In this document: in pieces, positions 55,342 to 63,801 of the stretch
How the letters are laid out: the number at the start of each line of letters is the position of its first letter
Numbering within the stretch: position 1 is the stretch's first letter
Assembly (NCBI GenBank): GCA_003251535.1
Contig: QKFD01000024.1
Span: 33,837 to 97,836 of the forward strand
Direction: 5' to 3'
Length of the DNA: 64,000 nucleotides
Origin: Chromatiales bacterium
GTDB lineage: Bacteria; Pseudomonadota; Gammaproteobacteria; Thiohalomonadales; Thiohalomonadaceae
Notes under the pieces: model-generated
Seen by the model: only the letters and a program-made list of their open reading frames with translations
Database searches by the model: none
Told to the model about the DNA's origin: nothing
Program-made: the position numbers and the translations under genes

Positions 55342-56866
55342 TCATCTCTGTTGGCTTATCGATCCCCGCTAGATAGAGCAGCGTGGGCGCCACATCAATC
55401 AGGGTACCGTTATTCAAGGCCGGCTCTGCCGGGCGACCAACGTAGATGAAGGGCACCAGATTGGTGGTATGGGCCGTGTGGGCCTGGCCGGTATCGCGCC
55501 CCCGCATCAGCTCGGCGTTACCATGATCGGCAGTAATGAGCATCTCCCCACCCACCCGCTGCATCGCCGCCCACACCCGACCCAGGCACTCATCGAGGAA
55601 TTCGATGGCCTCCACGGTGGCCTCGAAGTTACCGGTGTGGCCCACCATATCGGGGTTGGCGAAGTTACAGATGATGAAATCGAAGGTCCCCGACTCGATG
55701 GCGGCCACCAACTTATCGGTCACCTCACCGGCGCTCATGCGCGGCTGCTCGTCGTAGGTGGTGACCTTGGGCGAGGGGACCAAGATCCGCTCCTCCCACT
55801 CAAACGGGGTCTCGACGCCACCGTTGAAGAAGAAGGTGACGTGGGCGTACTTCTCGGTCTCAGCGATGCGTAGCTGGTGCATCCCAAGCCGCGAGACATA
55901 CTCGCCAAAGATATTGCGCAGCCGCTCCGGCGGGAAGGCGACTGGGATATCGAAGTCCCCGCTGTACTCGGTGAGGCTGACATAGCTGGCCAGCTGGGGC
56001 ACCACCTGGCGAGAAAAGCCGCTGAACTGCGGGTCAATAAAGGCGCGGGTCAGCTCGCGGGCACGGTCCGAGCGGTAGTTCATAAACACCACCACATCGC
56101 CATCCACGATGCGCACCGCCTCTTCCCCCTGGGGCACGATGAGGGTCGGCTTGACGAACTCATCGGTCTCGCCCCGCTCATAGGCCTGGAGCAGGGCGGT
56201 GGCGGTATCCGGGGCCGTAAACTCGGCACTACCGCTGGTGAGCATCTGATAGGCCGCCTCTACCCGTGGCCAGCGGTTATCCCTATCCATGGCGTAAAAG
56301 CGCCCGCAGATGGAGGCGACACGGCCCCGCCCCAGGGAGCGGAACTTCTCATCCATCAGCCGCAGCGATTCGCCGGCACTTTTGGGTGGGGTATCTCGAC
56401 CATCCAGGAAGCCGTGGACATAGACCCGCGGGACCCCGCGGTTGACCGCCAGCTCGGCCATGGCATGGATATGCTCTTCATGGCTGTGGACCCCACCCGG
56501 CGAGAGCAGGCCGAAGATATGCAGGGCACTGCCGTTCTTCACCGCCAGATCCGCCGCATCGGTCAGGGTCTGGTTGCTGAAGAACGAGCCGGTCTTGATG
56601 GAGCGGGAGATGCGGGTGAACTCCTGGTAGATCACCCTTCCGGCCCCCAGATGGAGGTGGCCTACCTCAGAGTTACCCATCTGCCCGGTGGGCAGACCCA
56701 CCTCGGCGCCAGAGGCGCGCAGCAGGGTATGGGGATAGTTGGCCCAGAGCTTGTCCCACGAGGGGGTCTTCGCCTGAGCGATGGAGTTGTACTCGGTCTC
56801 CTCAGAGTATCCCCAGCCATCGAGGACAATGAGGGCGATCGGTCGGGGGCGGTGGCTTGCGGACAT
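55295..56866 (-). CDS. gpmI: 2,3-bisphosphoglycerate-independent phosphoglycerate mutase
   Basis: A 523-residue cytoplasmic enzyme. LIVLDGWG, the catalytic Ser in GQMGNSEVGHLHLGAGR, HGFLDGRDTPP, AMDRDNRW and TADHGNAE carry the Mn-binding and catalytic residues of GpmI, which interconverts 3- and 2-phosphoglycerate. Length is standard. Gene order gpmI-envC-ctpA-yibQ is common in gammaproteobacteria. A 17-base palindrome lies 30 bases upstream of the ATG. Confidence 0.97.
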   Translation of the reverse strand: MSASHRPRPIALIVLDGWGYSEETEYNSIAQAKTPSWDKLWANYPHTLLRASGAEVGLPTGQMGNSEVGHLHLGAGRVIYQEFTRISRSIKTGSFFSNQTLTDAADLAVKNGSALHIFGLLSPGGVHSHEEHIHAMAELAVNRGVPRVYVHGFLDGRDTPPKSAGESLRLMDEKFRSLGRGRVASICGRFYAMDRDNRWPRVEAAYQMLTSGSAEFTAPDTATALLQAYERGETDEFVKPTLIVPQGEEAVRIVDGDVVVFMNYRSDRARELTRAFIDPQFSGFSRQVVPQLASYVSLTEYSGDFDIPVAFPPERLRNIFGEYVSRLGMHQLRIAETEKYAHVTFFFNGGVETPFEWEERILVPSPKVTTYDEQPRMSAGEVTDKLVAAIESGTFDFIICNFANPDMVGHTGNFEATVEAIEFLDECLGRVWAAMQRVGGEMLITADHGNAELMRGRDTGQAHTAHTTNLVPFIYVGRPAEPALNNGTLIDVAPTLLYLAGIDKPTEMIGQPLVHLVEEVQPA

Positions 56867-56896
56867 AGATCGTCGAATCTGGTAGGAGAACGAATT

Positions 56897-57012
56897 GTTA
56901 GACCAAGTCTAACGGGAATCGCTCCAACTGAACATTAACCGGCAATCAAAGCGTTTCACCGTATAACCGTATTCGAATAGAGCCCTTCTCAAAAGAGGCG
57001 ATATTGTATATC
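56897..57012. promoter_or_regulatory. Divergent control region with three palindromes
   Basis: GTTAGAC-CAA-GTCTAAC (56897-56913) is a perfect 7-3-7 inverted repeat near gpmI. TATTCGAATA (56970-56979) and GATAT-TGT-ATATC (57000-57012) lie nearer the ArsR gene. The region is AT-rich and serves the divergent gpmI and arsR promoters. The likely ligand is the ArsR protein encoded at 57079, but this is not shown. Confidence 0.55.
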
Positions 57013-57078
57013 TTTTTGCCGCTAACAGGCAGTTTCACAGCGGTTCTCAACACGCCCCGGTGGCTTCGGTAACGAGAG

Positions 57079-57414
57079 ATGAGTCAGGACCTGGACATGA
57101 CCGATGACGAGGAAGTGAACCTCATCACCCGGGACGATGACATCGAGCGCGCTTCCCGTTCGCTCAAGGCGATGTCTCACCCATTACGCCTCAAAATTCT
57201 CTGCACCCTGGGCAACCAGGAGGTCAGCGTGCAGGATATCGTCGAGCGGGTGGGGACCTCCCAAAGCAATATCTCGCAGCATCTGGCCATCCTCCGCGAC
57301 AAAGGGATCCTGAGCGCCCGTAAGGATGCCAATCGGGTCTACTATCGGGTGGAGGATCAACGTACCCTACGGCTCATCAGCATGATGCGGGACGTCTTCT
57401 GTTCCATGGGTTAG
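57079..57414 (+). CDS. ArsR-family regulator, BigR/SqrR-like persulfide sensor
   Basis: A 111-residue winged-helix repressor. SRSLKAMSHPLRLKILCTLGN, SVQDIVERVGTSQSNISQHLAILRDKGIL and VYYRVED form the fold. Cysteines are only at 42 and 108, the two positions that form the disulfide or polysulfide link in BigR (C42/C108) and correspond to C41/C107 of SqrR, so release of DNA by sulfane sulfur is likely. It lacks the arsenic CxC pattern. It is followed by DUF2892 and rhodanese genes, typical partners. The promoter region has several palindromes. Confidence 0.82.
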   Translation: MSQDLDMTDDEEVNLITRDDDIERASRSLKAMSHPLRLKILCTLGNQEVSVQDIVERVGTSQSNISQHLAILRDKGILSARKDANRVYYRVEDQRTLRLISMMRDVFCSMG

Positions 57415-57459
57415 AGTTCCCCATCGCGCCCCAACTGAATCCATCTCTGAGGAGAGCCT

Positions 57460-57681
57460 ATGACCGTCGAACGCATTGTGCGCATCGTCGCCGGCACCTT
57501 CATCCTGCTATCCCTTGGCCTCGGGGTTGAAGGAAGCCCGATCTTCCATCACCAGAACTGGCTCTGGTTTACCGCCTTTGTCGGTTTTAACTTGCTCCAA
57601 AGCGGCTTTACCCAGTTCTGCCCGTTGGACCTCATCCTGAAGAAGGCCGGGGTCCCCTCCAGCAGCGCCGCCAAGACCTGA
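57460..57681 (+). CDS. DUF2892 membrane protein (YgaP-like transmembrane domain)
   Basis: A 73-residue protein with two hydrophobic helices (about 10-24 and 32-48) and the conserved FNLLQSGFTQFCPLDLILKKAG. This matches DUF2892, the membrane part found fused to or beside rhodanese in YgaP. It may anchor rhodanese or move sulfur. It is 45 bases after the ArsR gene and likely co-transcribed. Confidence 0.88.
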   Translation: MTVERIVRIVAGTFILLSLGLGVEGSPIFHHQNWLWFTAFVGFNLLQSGFTQFCPLDLILKKAGVPSSSAAKT

Positions 57682-57751
57682 TTGATACGCCGCCTGCCCG
57701 CTCCCGGCGGGCGGGCGTAGCCTACCCCTCCGTTTTTGAGCCCATCCCCCA

Positions 57752-58195
57752 ATGCAGCAGTTTTTCGAGTTTTTCATCAAACACTGGGATCTCTTCCTGC
57801 TCCTAGCGGTTATCGTCGGGATGCTGATCTGGCAGAGCTTCGCCGCGCGGCTGCGGGGCTACCAAGAGAGCGACCCCCAGCTAGCGGTCCAGCTCATCAA
57901 CCATCAAGAGGCGATGGTGCTGGACGTGCGCGAGGATGGCGAGTACCGCGAGGGACACATCATAGACTCGCTCCACATCCCGCTTGGCCAACTCAATGGC
58001 AAGTTGGAAAGCCTCGCCCCCTACAAAAGCAAACCGGTTATAGTAGGCTGCCGTAGTGGAGCACGATCGGCCCACGCCTGCGGCATGTTGCGTAAGCAGG
58101 GGTTTGAGCAGGTCTATAATCTGCGCGGCGGGGTGATGGCTTGGCAGAATGCCGGCCTTCCCCTGGAGAAGGACGGAAAGCGCAAGAAAAAATAA
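57752..58195 (+). CDS. Membrane-anchored rhodanese-like sulfurtransferase
   Basis: A 147-residue protein with an N-terminal transmembrane helix (about 14-30), then a rhodanese domain: MVLDVREDGEYREGHI and the active-site loop CRSGARS with C100. It would take sulfane sulfur as a persulfide. Lys-rich tail KDGKRKKK. It is 70 bases after DUF2892 and 20 bases before grxC, in the block leading to secB and gpsA. Confidence 0.92.
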   Translation: MQQFFEFFIKHWDLFLLLAVIVGMLIWQSFAARLRGYQESDPQLAVQLINHQEAMVLDVREDGEYREGHIIDSLHIPLGQLNGKLESLAPYKSKPVIVGCRSGARSAHACGMLRKQGFEQVYNLRGGVMAWQNAGLPLEKDGKRKKK

Positions 58196-58215
58196 GCCAA
58201 AGGGGGGAGTACCTT

Positions 58216-58473
58216 ATGCCGAACGTCGTCATCTATTCCACTGGCACCTGTCCCTACTGTGTCCGCGCCCGGGGGTTGCTGGACAAGAAGGGGGTGACCT
58301 ATACCGAGCACCGGATCGACCTTGAGCCGGACCTGCGCCCCACTATGGAGCAGCTGAGCGGCCGCACCTCGGTACCCCAGATCTTCATCGACGATTTCCA
58401 CGTTGGCGGCTTCGACGACCTCTCTGAGTTGGATATGGAGGGCCGTCTCGACCAACTCCTCGGCCTCGCCTGA
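58216..58473 (+). CDS. grxC: Glutaredoxin 3
   Basis: An 85-residue protein with the dithiol site CPYC (12-15), SVPQIFID with the cis-proline, and GGFDDLSEL, all glutaredoxin 3 features. It reduces protein disulfides with glutathione. GGGGGGAG lies ahead of ATG 58216; the frame from 58141 is inside the rhodanese gene. Order rhodanese-grxC-(trxC)-secB-gpsA is the usual gammaproteobacterial arrangement. Confidence 0.96.
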   Translation: MPNVVIYSTGTCPYCVRARGLLDKKGVTYTEHRIDLEPDLRPTMEQLSGRTSVPQIFIDDFHVGGFDDLSELDMEGRLDQLLGLA

Positions 58474-58481
58474 GCCCGCCC

Positions 58482-58913
58482 ATGGCCGCGCTCCACATCG
58501 TTTGCCCCCACTGCAATGCGGTCAACCGGGTCCCGGAAGAGAAGCTGGAACAGGGGGGGCGCTGCGGTAAGTGTCATGCGCCGCTGTTCGTAGGCAAGCC
58601 GGTCACCCTCACCCCAGCCAACTTTGCACCCCATGCCGAGCGGAGCGACCTACCGCTGCTGGTCGATTTCTGGGCACCTTGGTGCGGCCCCTGCAAAATG
58701 ATGGCGCCGGTGTTCGAACGGGCAGCGGCGGAGCTGGAGCCCAAGGTGCGGCTCGGCAAGGTCAACACCGAAGAGGAGCAGGCGTTGGCCGCCCGCTTCG
58801 GCATCCGCTCTATCCCCACCCTGATGCTGTTCCGGCAGGGGCGGGAGGTCGCCCAGATGGCGGGGGCAATGGACCTACGTAATCTGCTCATCTGGGTGCG
58901 CCAACACCTCTGA
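58482..58913 (+). CDS. trxC: Thioredoxin 2 (TrxC) with zinc-binding N-terminus
   Basis: A 143-residue protein. An N-terminal zinc site C8-x2-C11 and C28-x2-C31 is followed by a thioredoxin domain with WCGPC (C68, C71), then SIPTLMLFRQG with the cis-proline. TrxC is an OxyR-type stress thioredoxin. It is inserted between grxC and secB, with an 8-base gap from grxC, so it is part of the same operon. Confidence 0.96.
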   Translation: MAALHIVCPHCNAVNRVPEEKLEQGGRCGKCHAPLFVGKPVTLTPANFAPHAERSDLPLLVDFWAPWCGPCKMMAPVFERAAAELEPKVRLGKVNTEEEQALAARFGIRSIPTLMLFRQGREVAQMAGAMDLRNLLIWVRQHL

Positions 58914-58952
58914 GAATCACCCTTACATTCAAGTCGCTACGGAACCCTAGCC

Positions 58953-59429
58953 ATGTCGGAAAACCAGACCGCTCAGCCGGCCGAAGCCGGTGCTGCGCAG
59001 CCGCAGTTTGCCATCCAGCGCATCTACATCAAGGATGTCTCCTACGAGACCCCCAACTCCCCCGCCATCTTCATGGAGAAGTGGGAGCCGGCGGTCAATG
59101 TTGAACTGGGGACCAGCAGCAGCAAGTTGGGCGAAGGGATCTATGAGGTCGTCCTCTCCCTCACGGTCACCGCCAAAAAAGAGGATAAAACCATCTATTT
59201 GGTGGAGGTCAAGCAGGCAGGGATCTTCACCATCTCCGGGTTCAACGAGCGGGATCTCAACGGGATGCTGGGGGCCTACTGCCCCAACGTGCTCTTCCCC
59301 TATGCCAGAGAGGTGATCTCCGATCTGGTGGCCCGCGGCACCTTCCCTCAGCTGGTATTGGCGCCCGTCAACTTCGACGCCCTCTACGCCCAGCACATCA
59401 AGAATCAGACCAAACCCGAGACCCACTAA
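58953..59429 (+). CDS. secB: Protein-export chaperone SecB
   Basis: A 158-residue protein. [41 protein letters not shown] and [25 protein letters not shown] are diagnostic of SecB, which keeps preproteins unfolded for SecA. Standard length. It lies between trxC and gpsA (11-base gap). Confidence 0.98.
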   Translation: MSENQTAQPAEAGAAQPQFAIQRIYIKDVSYETPNSPAIFMEKWEPAVNVELGTSSSKLGEGIYEVVLSLTVTAKKEDKTIYLVEVKQAGIFTISGFNERDLNGMLGAYCPNVLFPYAREVISDLVARGTFPQLVLAPVNFDALYAQHIKNQTKPETH

Positions 59430-59440
59430 AGGGCTGTCCC

Positions 59441-60442
59441 ATGACCGGTGCGGTAACCGTCATCGGCGCCGGTTCGTGGGGCACCGCCCTCGCCATCCTG
59501 CTCGCCCGCAACGGCATCCCGACCCTCCTCTGGGGGCGGGATGAGGCGGCGATGGCGCAGATGGCGCTCACCCGAGAGAACCGGCGTTATCTGCCTGGGG
59601 CCCAGTTCCCCGCCAATCTCACCCCTACGGCGGACCTGCCCAGCGCCCTCTGCCAGACCACAGAGCTACTGCTCTCGGTCCCTAGCCACGCCTTTCGCCA
59701 TACCCTGGCGGCAACCCGCCCCTACCTCAGCCCTGCCGTGCCGGTGGCCTGGGCCACCAAGGGCTTGGAACCGGATAGCCTCAAACTACTCCATGAGGTG
59801 GCGGCCGAACTCCTCAGCCCCCAGTGGCCGGTAGCAGTGATCTCCGGCCCCACCTTTGCCAAAGAGGTGGCCCAGGGGCTGCCCACAGCCGTCACAGTGG
59901 CCTCCCCAGAGATGGCAGTGGCCGAACGGGTGGCAGCGCGTCTCCATGGCGGCACCTTCCGCGCCTACACCAGCACCGACATCATTGGTGTCGAGCTGGG
60001 GGGGGCCATCAAGAATGTCCTCGCCATTGCCGCCGGGATCGCGGATGGCCTTGGCTTTGGTGCCAATACCCGGGCGGCCCTCATCACCCGCGGCCTAGCG
60101 GAGTTGATGCGTCTAGGGCAGGCCTGTGGGGGCCGTGCAGAGACCTTTATGGGCCTCGCAGGTCTCGGTGATCTCATCCTCACCTGCACCGATGACCAGT
60201 CACGCAATCGCCGCGCTGGCCTGGCCCTAGGGCACGGCAAGGGGGTAGAGCAGGCACTGGCCAGTATCGACCAGGTGGTGGAGGGGATTGGCACGGCCCA
60301 GACGGTACATCGTCTGGCCCAACGTGAGGGGGTGGAGATGCCTATCGCCGAGCAGGTCTATCGCGTCATCTACCACCACCTCTCCCCCTCTGAAGCGGTG
60401 CAGACCCTCTTCGCCCGCGAGCAGAAGCCAGAGATAGGCTGA
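59441..60442 (+). CDS. gpsA: Glycerol-3-phosphate dehydrogenase [NAD(P)+]
   Basis: A 333-residue enzyme. VIGAGSWGTALA is the nucleotide-binding loop, WATKGLE and SGPTFAKEVAQG the substrate side, and ELGGAIKNVLAIAAGI the catalytic lysine region. It makes sn-glycerol-3-phosphate for phospholipids. It is the last gene of the block, with convergent YkgJ gene and hairpins downstream. Confidence 0.98.
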   Translation: MTGAVTVIGAGSWGTALAILLARNGIPTLLWGRDEAAMAQMALTRENRRYLPGAQFPANLTPTADLPSALCQTTELLLSVPSHAFRHTLAATRPYLSPAVPVAWATKGLEPDSLKLLHEVAAELLSPQWPVAVISGPTFAKEVAQGLPTAVTVASPEMAVAERVAARLHGGTFRAYTSTDIIGVELGGAIKNVLAIAAGIADGLGFGANTRAALITRGLAELMRLGQACGGRAETFMGLAGLGDLILTCTDDQSRNRRAGLALGHGKGVEQALASIDQVVEGIGTAQTVHRLAQREGVEMPIAEQVYRVIYHHLSPSEAVQTLFAREQKPEIG

Positions 60443-60447
60443 CGCGC

Positions 60448-60506
60448 CCAACCGTCAACTGGGCGAAAAAAATGAGGAGACCGGCAGATCCATAGGATCT
60501 GCCGGT
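60448..60506. terminator. Paired hairpins between gpsA and YkgJ gene
   Basis: CGCCCA/TGGGCG (about 60444-60465) with an A7-run to its right, and the 12-pair perfect stem ACCGGCAGATCC (60480-60491) with GGATCTGCCGGT (60495-60506). Read on the minus strand, the second stem is followed seven bases later by T7, which suits termination of the YkgJ gene. Confidence 0.7.
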
Positions 60507-60513
60507 GTCACTG

Positions 60514-61407
60514 TCACCGCTCAAAGGGTTCAAGTGCCGGATCGTAGGGACGCGGCACAAAGGGTTGCGCCTGCTCTTGGGCCCGCAGCTCTTCGCGCTT
60601 TTTCTGCTCCCAGGACTCCCGTGCCCCCTCCTTGAGAGGGACGCTCATCTCGCCAAACATCACCTGCTTCAACAGCCGATAGGCAAACTCCAGCAGCTCC
60701 ACCTCGTCACCGTTGATGCGGTCATACTCCTCCTCCGACAGCTGGAAGCTATCCCCGAAAGCGGAGCTGTTGACGAAGGCGCGGAAGGTGTCGAGGTCAT
60801 AGCAGGCCATGAAGAAGAACTGCCGACTCCGCAGCGAAGGTTTACCGACCGTCGGACCAGAGGACTTCTTCTTGAGGATGAGCTGACGCCAGCCGCGGGA
60901 GTGGAGATCAAACGGCTCCAACCCCTGGGAGTGACGATACTCATCGATGCTCTGCTCATCCGGCTGCTCGTGACCACGGCAGTGGGGTTCAGAGACCAGG
61001 GCGTAGTTGGCCCGATCTTCAAACTCATTCTCGTGGCGGATGGAGAGGTGACCCACCGGGTAGTAGCGGCAGGCGGTGGGGCGGTCCTCATAGACCGAGC
61101 ACCCTTCAGCCGTCATAAAACGGCAGGCGGTCCCCTCTTCCACCGGGCGGAACTTCACCCCTGCCAGACCATCTTTCTCCATCTCAAAGGGTACGGTGTA
61201 CTCCTTGAGGAACTGCGCGGCAGCGATACCCAGGCGGCCTTTGAGGCGCAGGATGTCGTAGGGAGTCAGGGTGATATCAATATTGGAACAGCAGGCATTC
61301 CAGCAGCTGATACCCCGGTAGCAGCGGAAGGTAAAGCGGTGGTCACCCTCATATAGCACCGGCATTACCGGGCTCTGATAAGGGATATTATCGGCGTCAT
61401 CATTCAT
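60514..61407 (-). CDS. YkgJ-family cysteine-cluster protein
   Basis: A 297-residue protein. CYRGISCWNACCSNID and CRFMTAEGCSVYEDRPTACRYYP give the multi-cysteine set of the YkgJ (zinc or Fe-S) family, followed by a helical, Glu-rich C-terminal half (YELLEFAYRLLKQ, ESWEQKKREELRAQEQ). The function is unknown. It ends just before the paired hairpins; it lies downstream of the apr terminator and is transcribed separately. Confidence 0.88.
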   Translation of the reverse strand: MNDDADNIPYQSPVMPVLYEGDHRFTFRCYRGISCWNACCSNIDITLTPYDILRLKGRLGIAAAQFLKEYTVPFEMEKDGLAGVKFRPVEEGTACRFMTAEGCSVYEDRPTACRYYPVGHLSIRHENEFEDRANYALVSEPHCRGHEQPDEQSIDEYRHSQGLEPFDLHSRGWRQLILKKKSSGPTVGKPSLRSRQFFFMACYDLDTFRAFVNSSAFGDSFQLSEEEYDRINGDEVELLEFAYRLLKQVMFGEMSVPLKEGARESWEQKKREELRAQEQAQPFVPRPYDPALEPFER

Positions 61408-61738
61408 AGGTAGCTCACCTCAAGCCAGGACCGGCCGGGCGGGGCGGATACAGAAGGGTCGCCCCCCTGCCGGCAACATATGGGGGCAGCCGGGAACCAT
61501 GCGGTTCCGTGGCGTGGGGCGCAAAGTTTGCACATTTGTGTTGCAACTGGAAAGCCCCGAGGGGGGAGCAGTGCAGAATGTTTGCTTGGCCCTCAGCGAT
61601 TCGGGCAAGCGCAGCACCAGCGAACGATGCCAGCCCCTTTAGCAGGACAGCCCTCAGCGCAGCATTGGGTTCCCCATACGAGAAAGGCCCGGGCACCTTG
61701 CGGCACCCAGGCCCTCTCTCAAACTGCCAGACTACTGC
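61408..61738. other. Intergenic region between apr and YkgJ genes
   Basis: 331 bases containing the apr terminator at its right end. Short plus-strand frames are not convincing. I see no other element. Confidence 0.5.
61686..61713 (-). terminator. Rho-independent terminator of apr operon
   Basis: On the minus strand GGCCTGGGTGCC, loop GCAA, GGTGCCCGGGCC form a 12-pair stem with some G-U pairs and a GNRA loop, followed by TTTCT. It lies 26 bases beyond the aprA stop. Confidence 0.85.
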
Positions 61739-63751
61739 TTAGTGGGCAGCGGCCTTGAACAGCTTGCTCTTGTCAACCAGGTCCTTGTGGGCGCGCTTGA
61801 ACACGGTCCACTTCTTGCTGGTCTTGTCGTAGATGGAGTTAACGAAGCACTTCCAGTTCTCCTCATCCACGAAGTTCTTATCCATCCGGTAGTAGAAGCC
61901 GGGGTAACGGCTCTCCTCACGGAACTGGATGTGCTTCATGTGGGCCTCGGCGGTGAGGATGCGGTGGTAGTTCTCCCAAGCACGGAGCAGCTCGTGGAGG
62001 TCCTTGGCGCGCATCTTCTCGGCGTCTTCCTTCAGCATCTCCAGCTTCTCTTCAGCCACCTTGAGCATGTGCTCGTTGGTGGTGTAGTAGGTGGCGACGC
62101 CAGCGACGTACTCGTCCATGATCTTCTGGAGGCGGAACTGCAGCATCTTCGGCGTGATGTAGTTCGGGTTCACGTCGATAGCGGTGCTGTAGTTCTTGTG
62201 CTCCATGAAGTTCTTCACCGGCTTGTAGATCTCGGCCACGAGATCATCAACGCTGGAATCGAGCTCCGGGGTCCAGTCCTTGTTATCAAGGACGAACTGC
62301 ACCATGGACTTGGCAGCCATACGGCCTTCGGCATGGGAGCCGGAGGAGAACTTATGGCCAGAGGCGCCCACGCCGTCACCGGCAGTGAACAGACCCTTGA
62401 CGGTGGTCATGGAGCGGTAGCCCCAGTTCCAGCCCTTCGGCAGGTGGTCAGGCACGCCAGCAGCGGTCTCGTCGGTGGGGGCACCGACATCTTCCGGACC
62501 GGAGACCCAGATGCCGCAGCAGCCGGAGTGGGAACCGAGCAGGTACGGCTCGGTGGGCATCAGCTCGGAGTTCTTCTTCTCCGGCTCGATGTTCTCACCG
62601 ACCCAGATACCGCACTGGCCGACGCACATGTCGAGGAAGTCTTCCCAGGCCTCAGCCTCAAGGTGCTTCACCTCACGCGGGGAGAGGGTCTCCTTCAGCT
62701 TGGCAAGGGCGGTCACGGTGTCCATATAGATGGGACCGCGGCCTTCCTTCATCTCCTTCAGCATCAGGTGGTTACGCAAGCAAGAGGCGGGAACGGCAGC
62801 CTGGCCATACGGCGGGTAGTCGTTCAGCATCTCCTTGTTCTTGACCATGTACACTTCGCCGAAGGCGTTAGTGGCCTGGGATTTGAACAGCAGGAACCAG
62901 GCGCCAACCGGGCCGTAACCGTCCTTGAAGCGGGCGGGTACGAAGCGGTTTTCCATCATGGTCAGCTCAGCGCCAGCCTCGGCGGCCATGGAGTAGGTGG
63001 AACCAGCGTTCCACACCGGGTACCAAGCGCGGCCGGTGCCCTCACCCACGGAGCGGGGACGGAAGATGTTGACGCAGCCGCCAGCGGCGAGCAGGCAGGC
63101 CTTGAACTTGTAGACCATCACCTTGTGGTCACGCACGGAGAAGCCCACGGCGCCAGCAACGCGACCCGGGTCGTTCTTGTCGTTAACCAGCTTGACGATG
63201 AATATGCGCTCTTCGATACGCTCGGAGCCCAGTGCCTTCTTAGCGGCCTCAGCGACGATCCACTTGTAGGACTCGCCGTTGATCATGATCTGCCACTTAC
63301 CAGAGCGGACCGGCTTGCCGCCGTCCTTCAGGGCGGGCATCCCCTTGGAACCGTCGTGACGCTCACCGTTCTCGTCGGTCTTCCAGATGGGCAGACCCCA
63401 CTCCTCGAACAGGTGCACAGACTCGTCAACGTGGCGGCCCAGGTCGTAGGCCAGGTCATCACGGGTGATACCCATCAGGTCGTTGGAGACCATACGGGCG
63501 TAATCGGCGGGATCCTGCTCGGAGCCGATGTAGGTGTTGATAGCGGAGAGGCCCTGCGCCACAGCGCCGGAGCGGTCCATGGCGGCCTTGTCGACCAGCT
63601 TGATCTTGAGGTCTACACCTGCTTCGGCCTTAGCAGCCTCGGCCCAGCGCACCAGCTCGTAAGCGGCGCCGCAGCAAGCCATACCGCCACCGATGAGGAG
63701 GATGTCTACCTCTTCCTGGACGACTTCCGGATTACCAAATTCACCAGCCAT
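61739..63751 (-). CDS. aprA: Adenylylsulfate reductase alpha subunit
   Basis: A 670-residue flavoprotein. DILLIGGGMACCGAAYEL is the FAD-binding loop. The sequence continues with AMDRSGAVAQGLSAINTYIG, VCGQC-like GQCGIWVGE and GLFTAGDGVGASGHKFSSG, all AprA hallmarks. AprA with AprB converts sulfite plus AMP to APS in sulfur oxidation (the reverse of sulfate reduction). GAGGAA precedes the ATG. It is 50 bases after aprB and closed by a terminator; no aprM follows. Confidence 0.97.
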   Translation of the reverse strand: MAGEFGNPEVVQEEVDILLIGGGMACCGAAYELVRWAEAAKAEAGVDLKIKLVDKAAMDRSGAVAQGLSAINTYIGSEQDPADYARMVSNDLMGITRDDLAYDLGRHVDESVHLFEEWGLPIWKTDENGERHDGSKGMPALKDGGKPVRSGKWQIMINGESYKWIVAEAAKKALGSERIEERIFIVKLVNDKNDPGRVAGAVGFSVRDHKVMVYKFKACLLAAGGCVNIFRPRSVGEGTGRAWYPVWNAGSTYSMAAEAGAELTMMENRFVPARFKDGYGPVGAWFLLFKSQATNAFGEVYMVKNKEMLNDYPPYGQAAVPASCLRNHLMLKEMKEGRGPIYMDTVTALAKLKETLSPREVKHLEAEAWEDFLDMCVGQCGIWVGENIEPEKKNSELMPTEPYLLGSHSGCCGIWVSGPEDVGAPTDETAAGVPDHLPKGWNWGYRSMTTVKGLFTAGDGVGASGHKFSSGSHAEGRMAAKSMVQFVLDNKDWTPELDSSVDDLVAEIYKPVKNFMEHKNYSTAIDVNPNYITPKMLQFRLQKIMDEYVAGVATYYTTNEHMLKVAEEKLEMLKEDAEKMRAKDLHELLRAWENYHRILTAEAHMKHIQFREESRYPGFYYRMDKNFVDEENWKCFVNSIYDKTSKKWTVFKRAHKDLVDKSKLFKAAAH

Positions 63752-63801
63752 TCTTTCAGTTCCTCAGTTATTCGGTTTGTGCCGTATATGCGGAGCGCTG
63801 C

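Noticed and set aside
60480..60506. 12-base perfect inverted repeat as a mobile element end or attachment site
   Set aside because: It lies between convergent stops, is not repeated elsewhere in the window, and fits a terminator.
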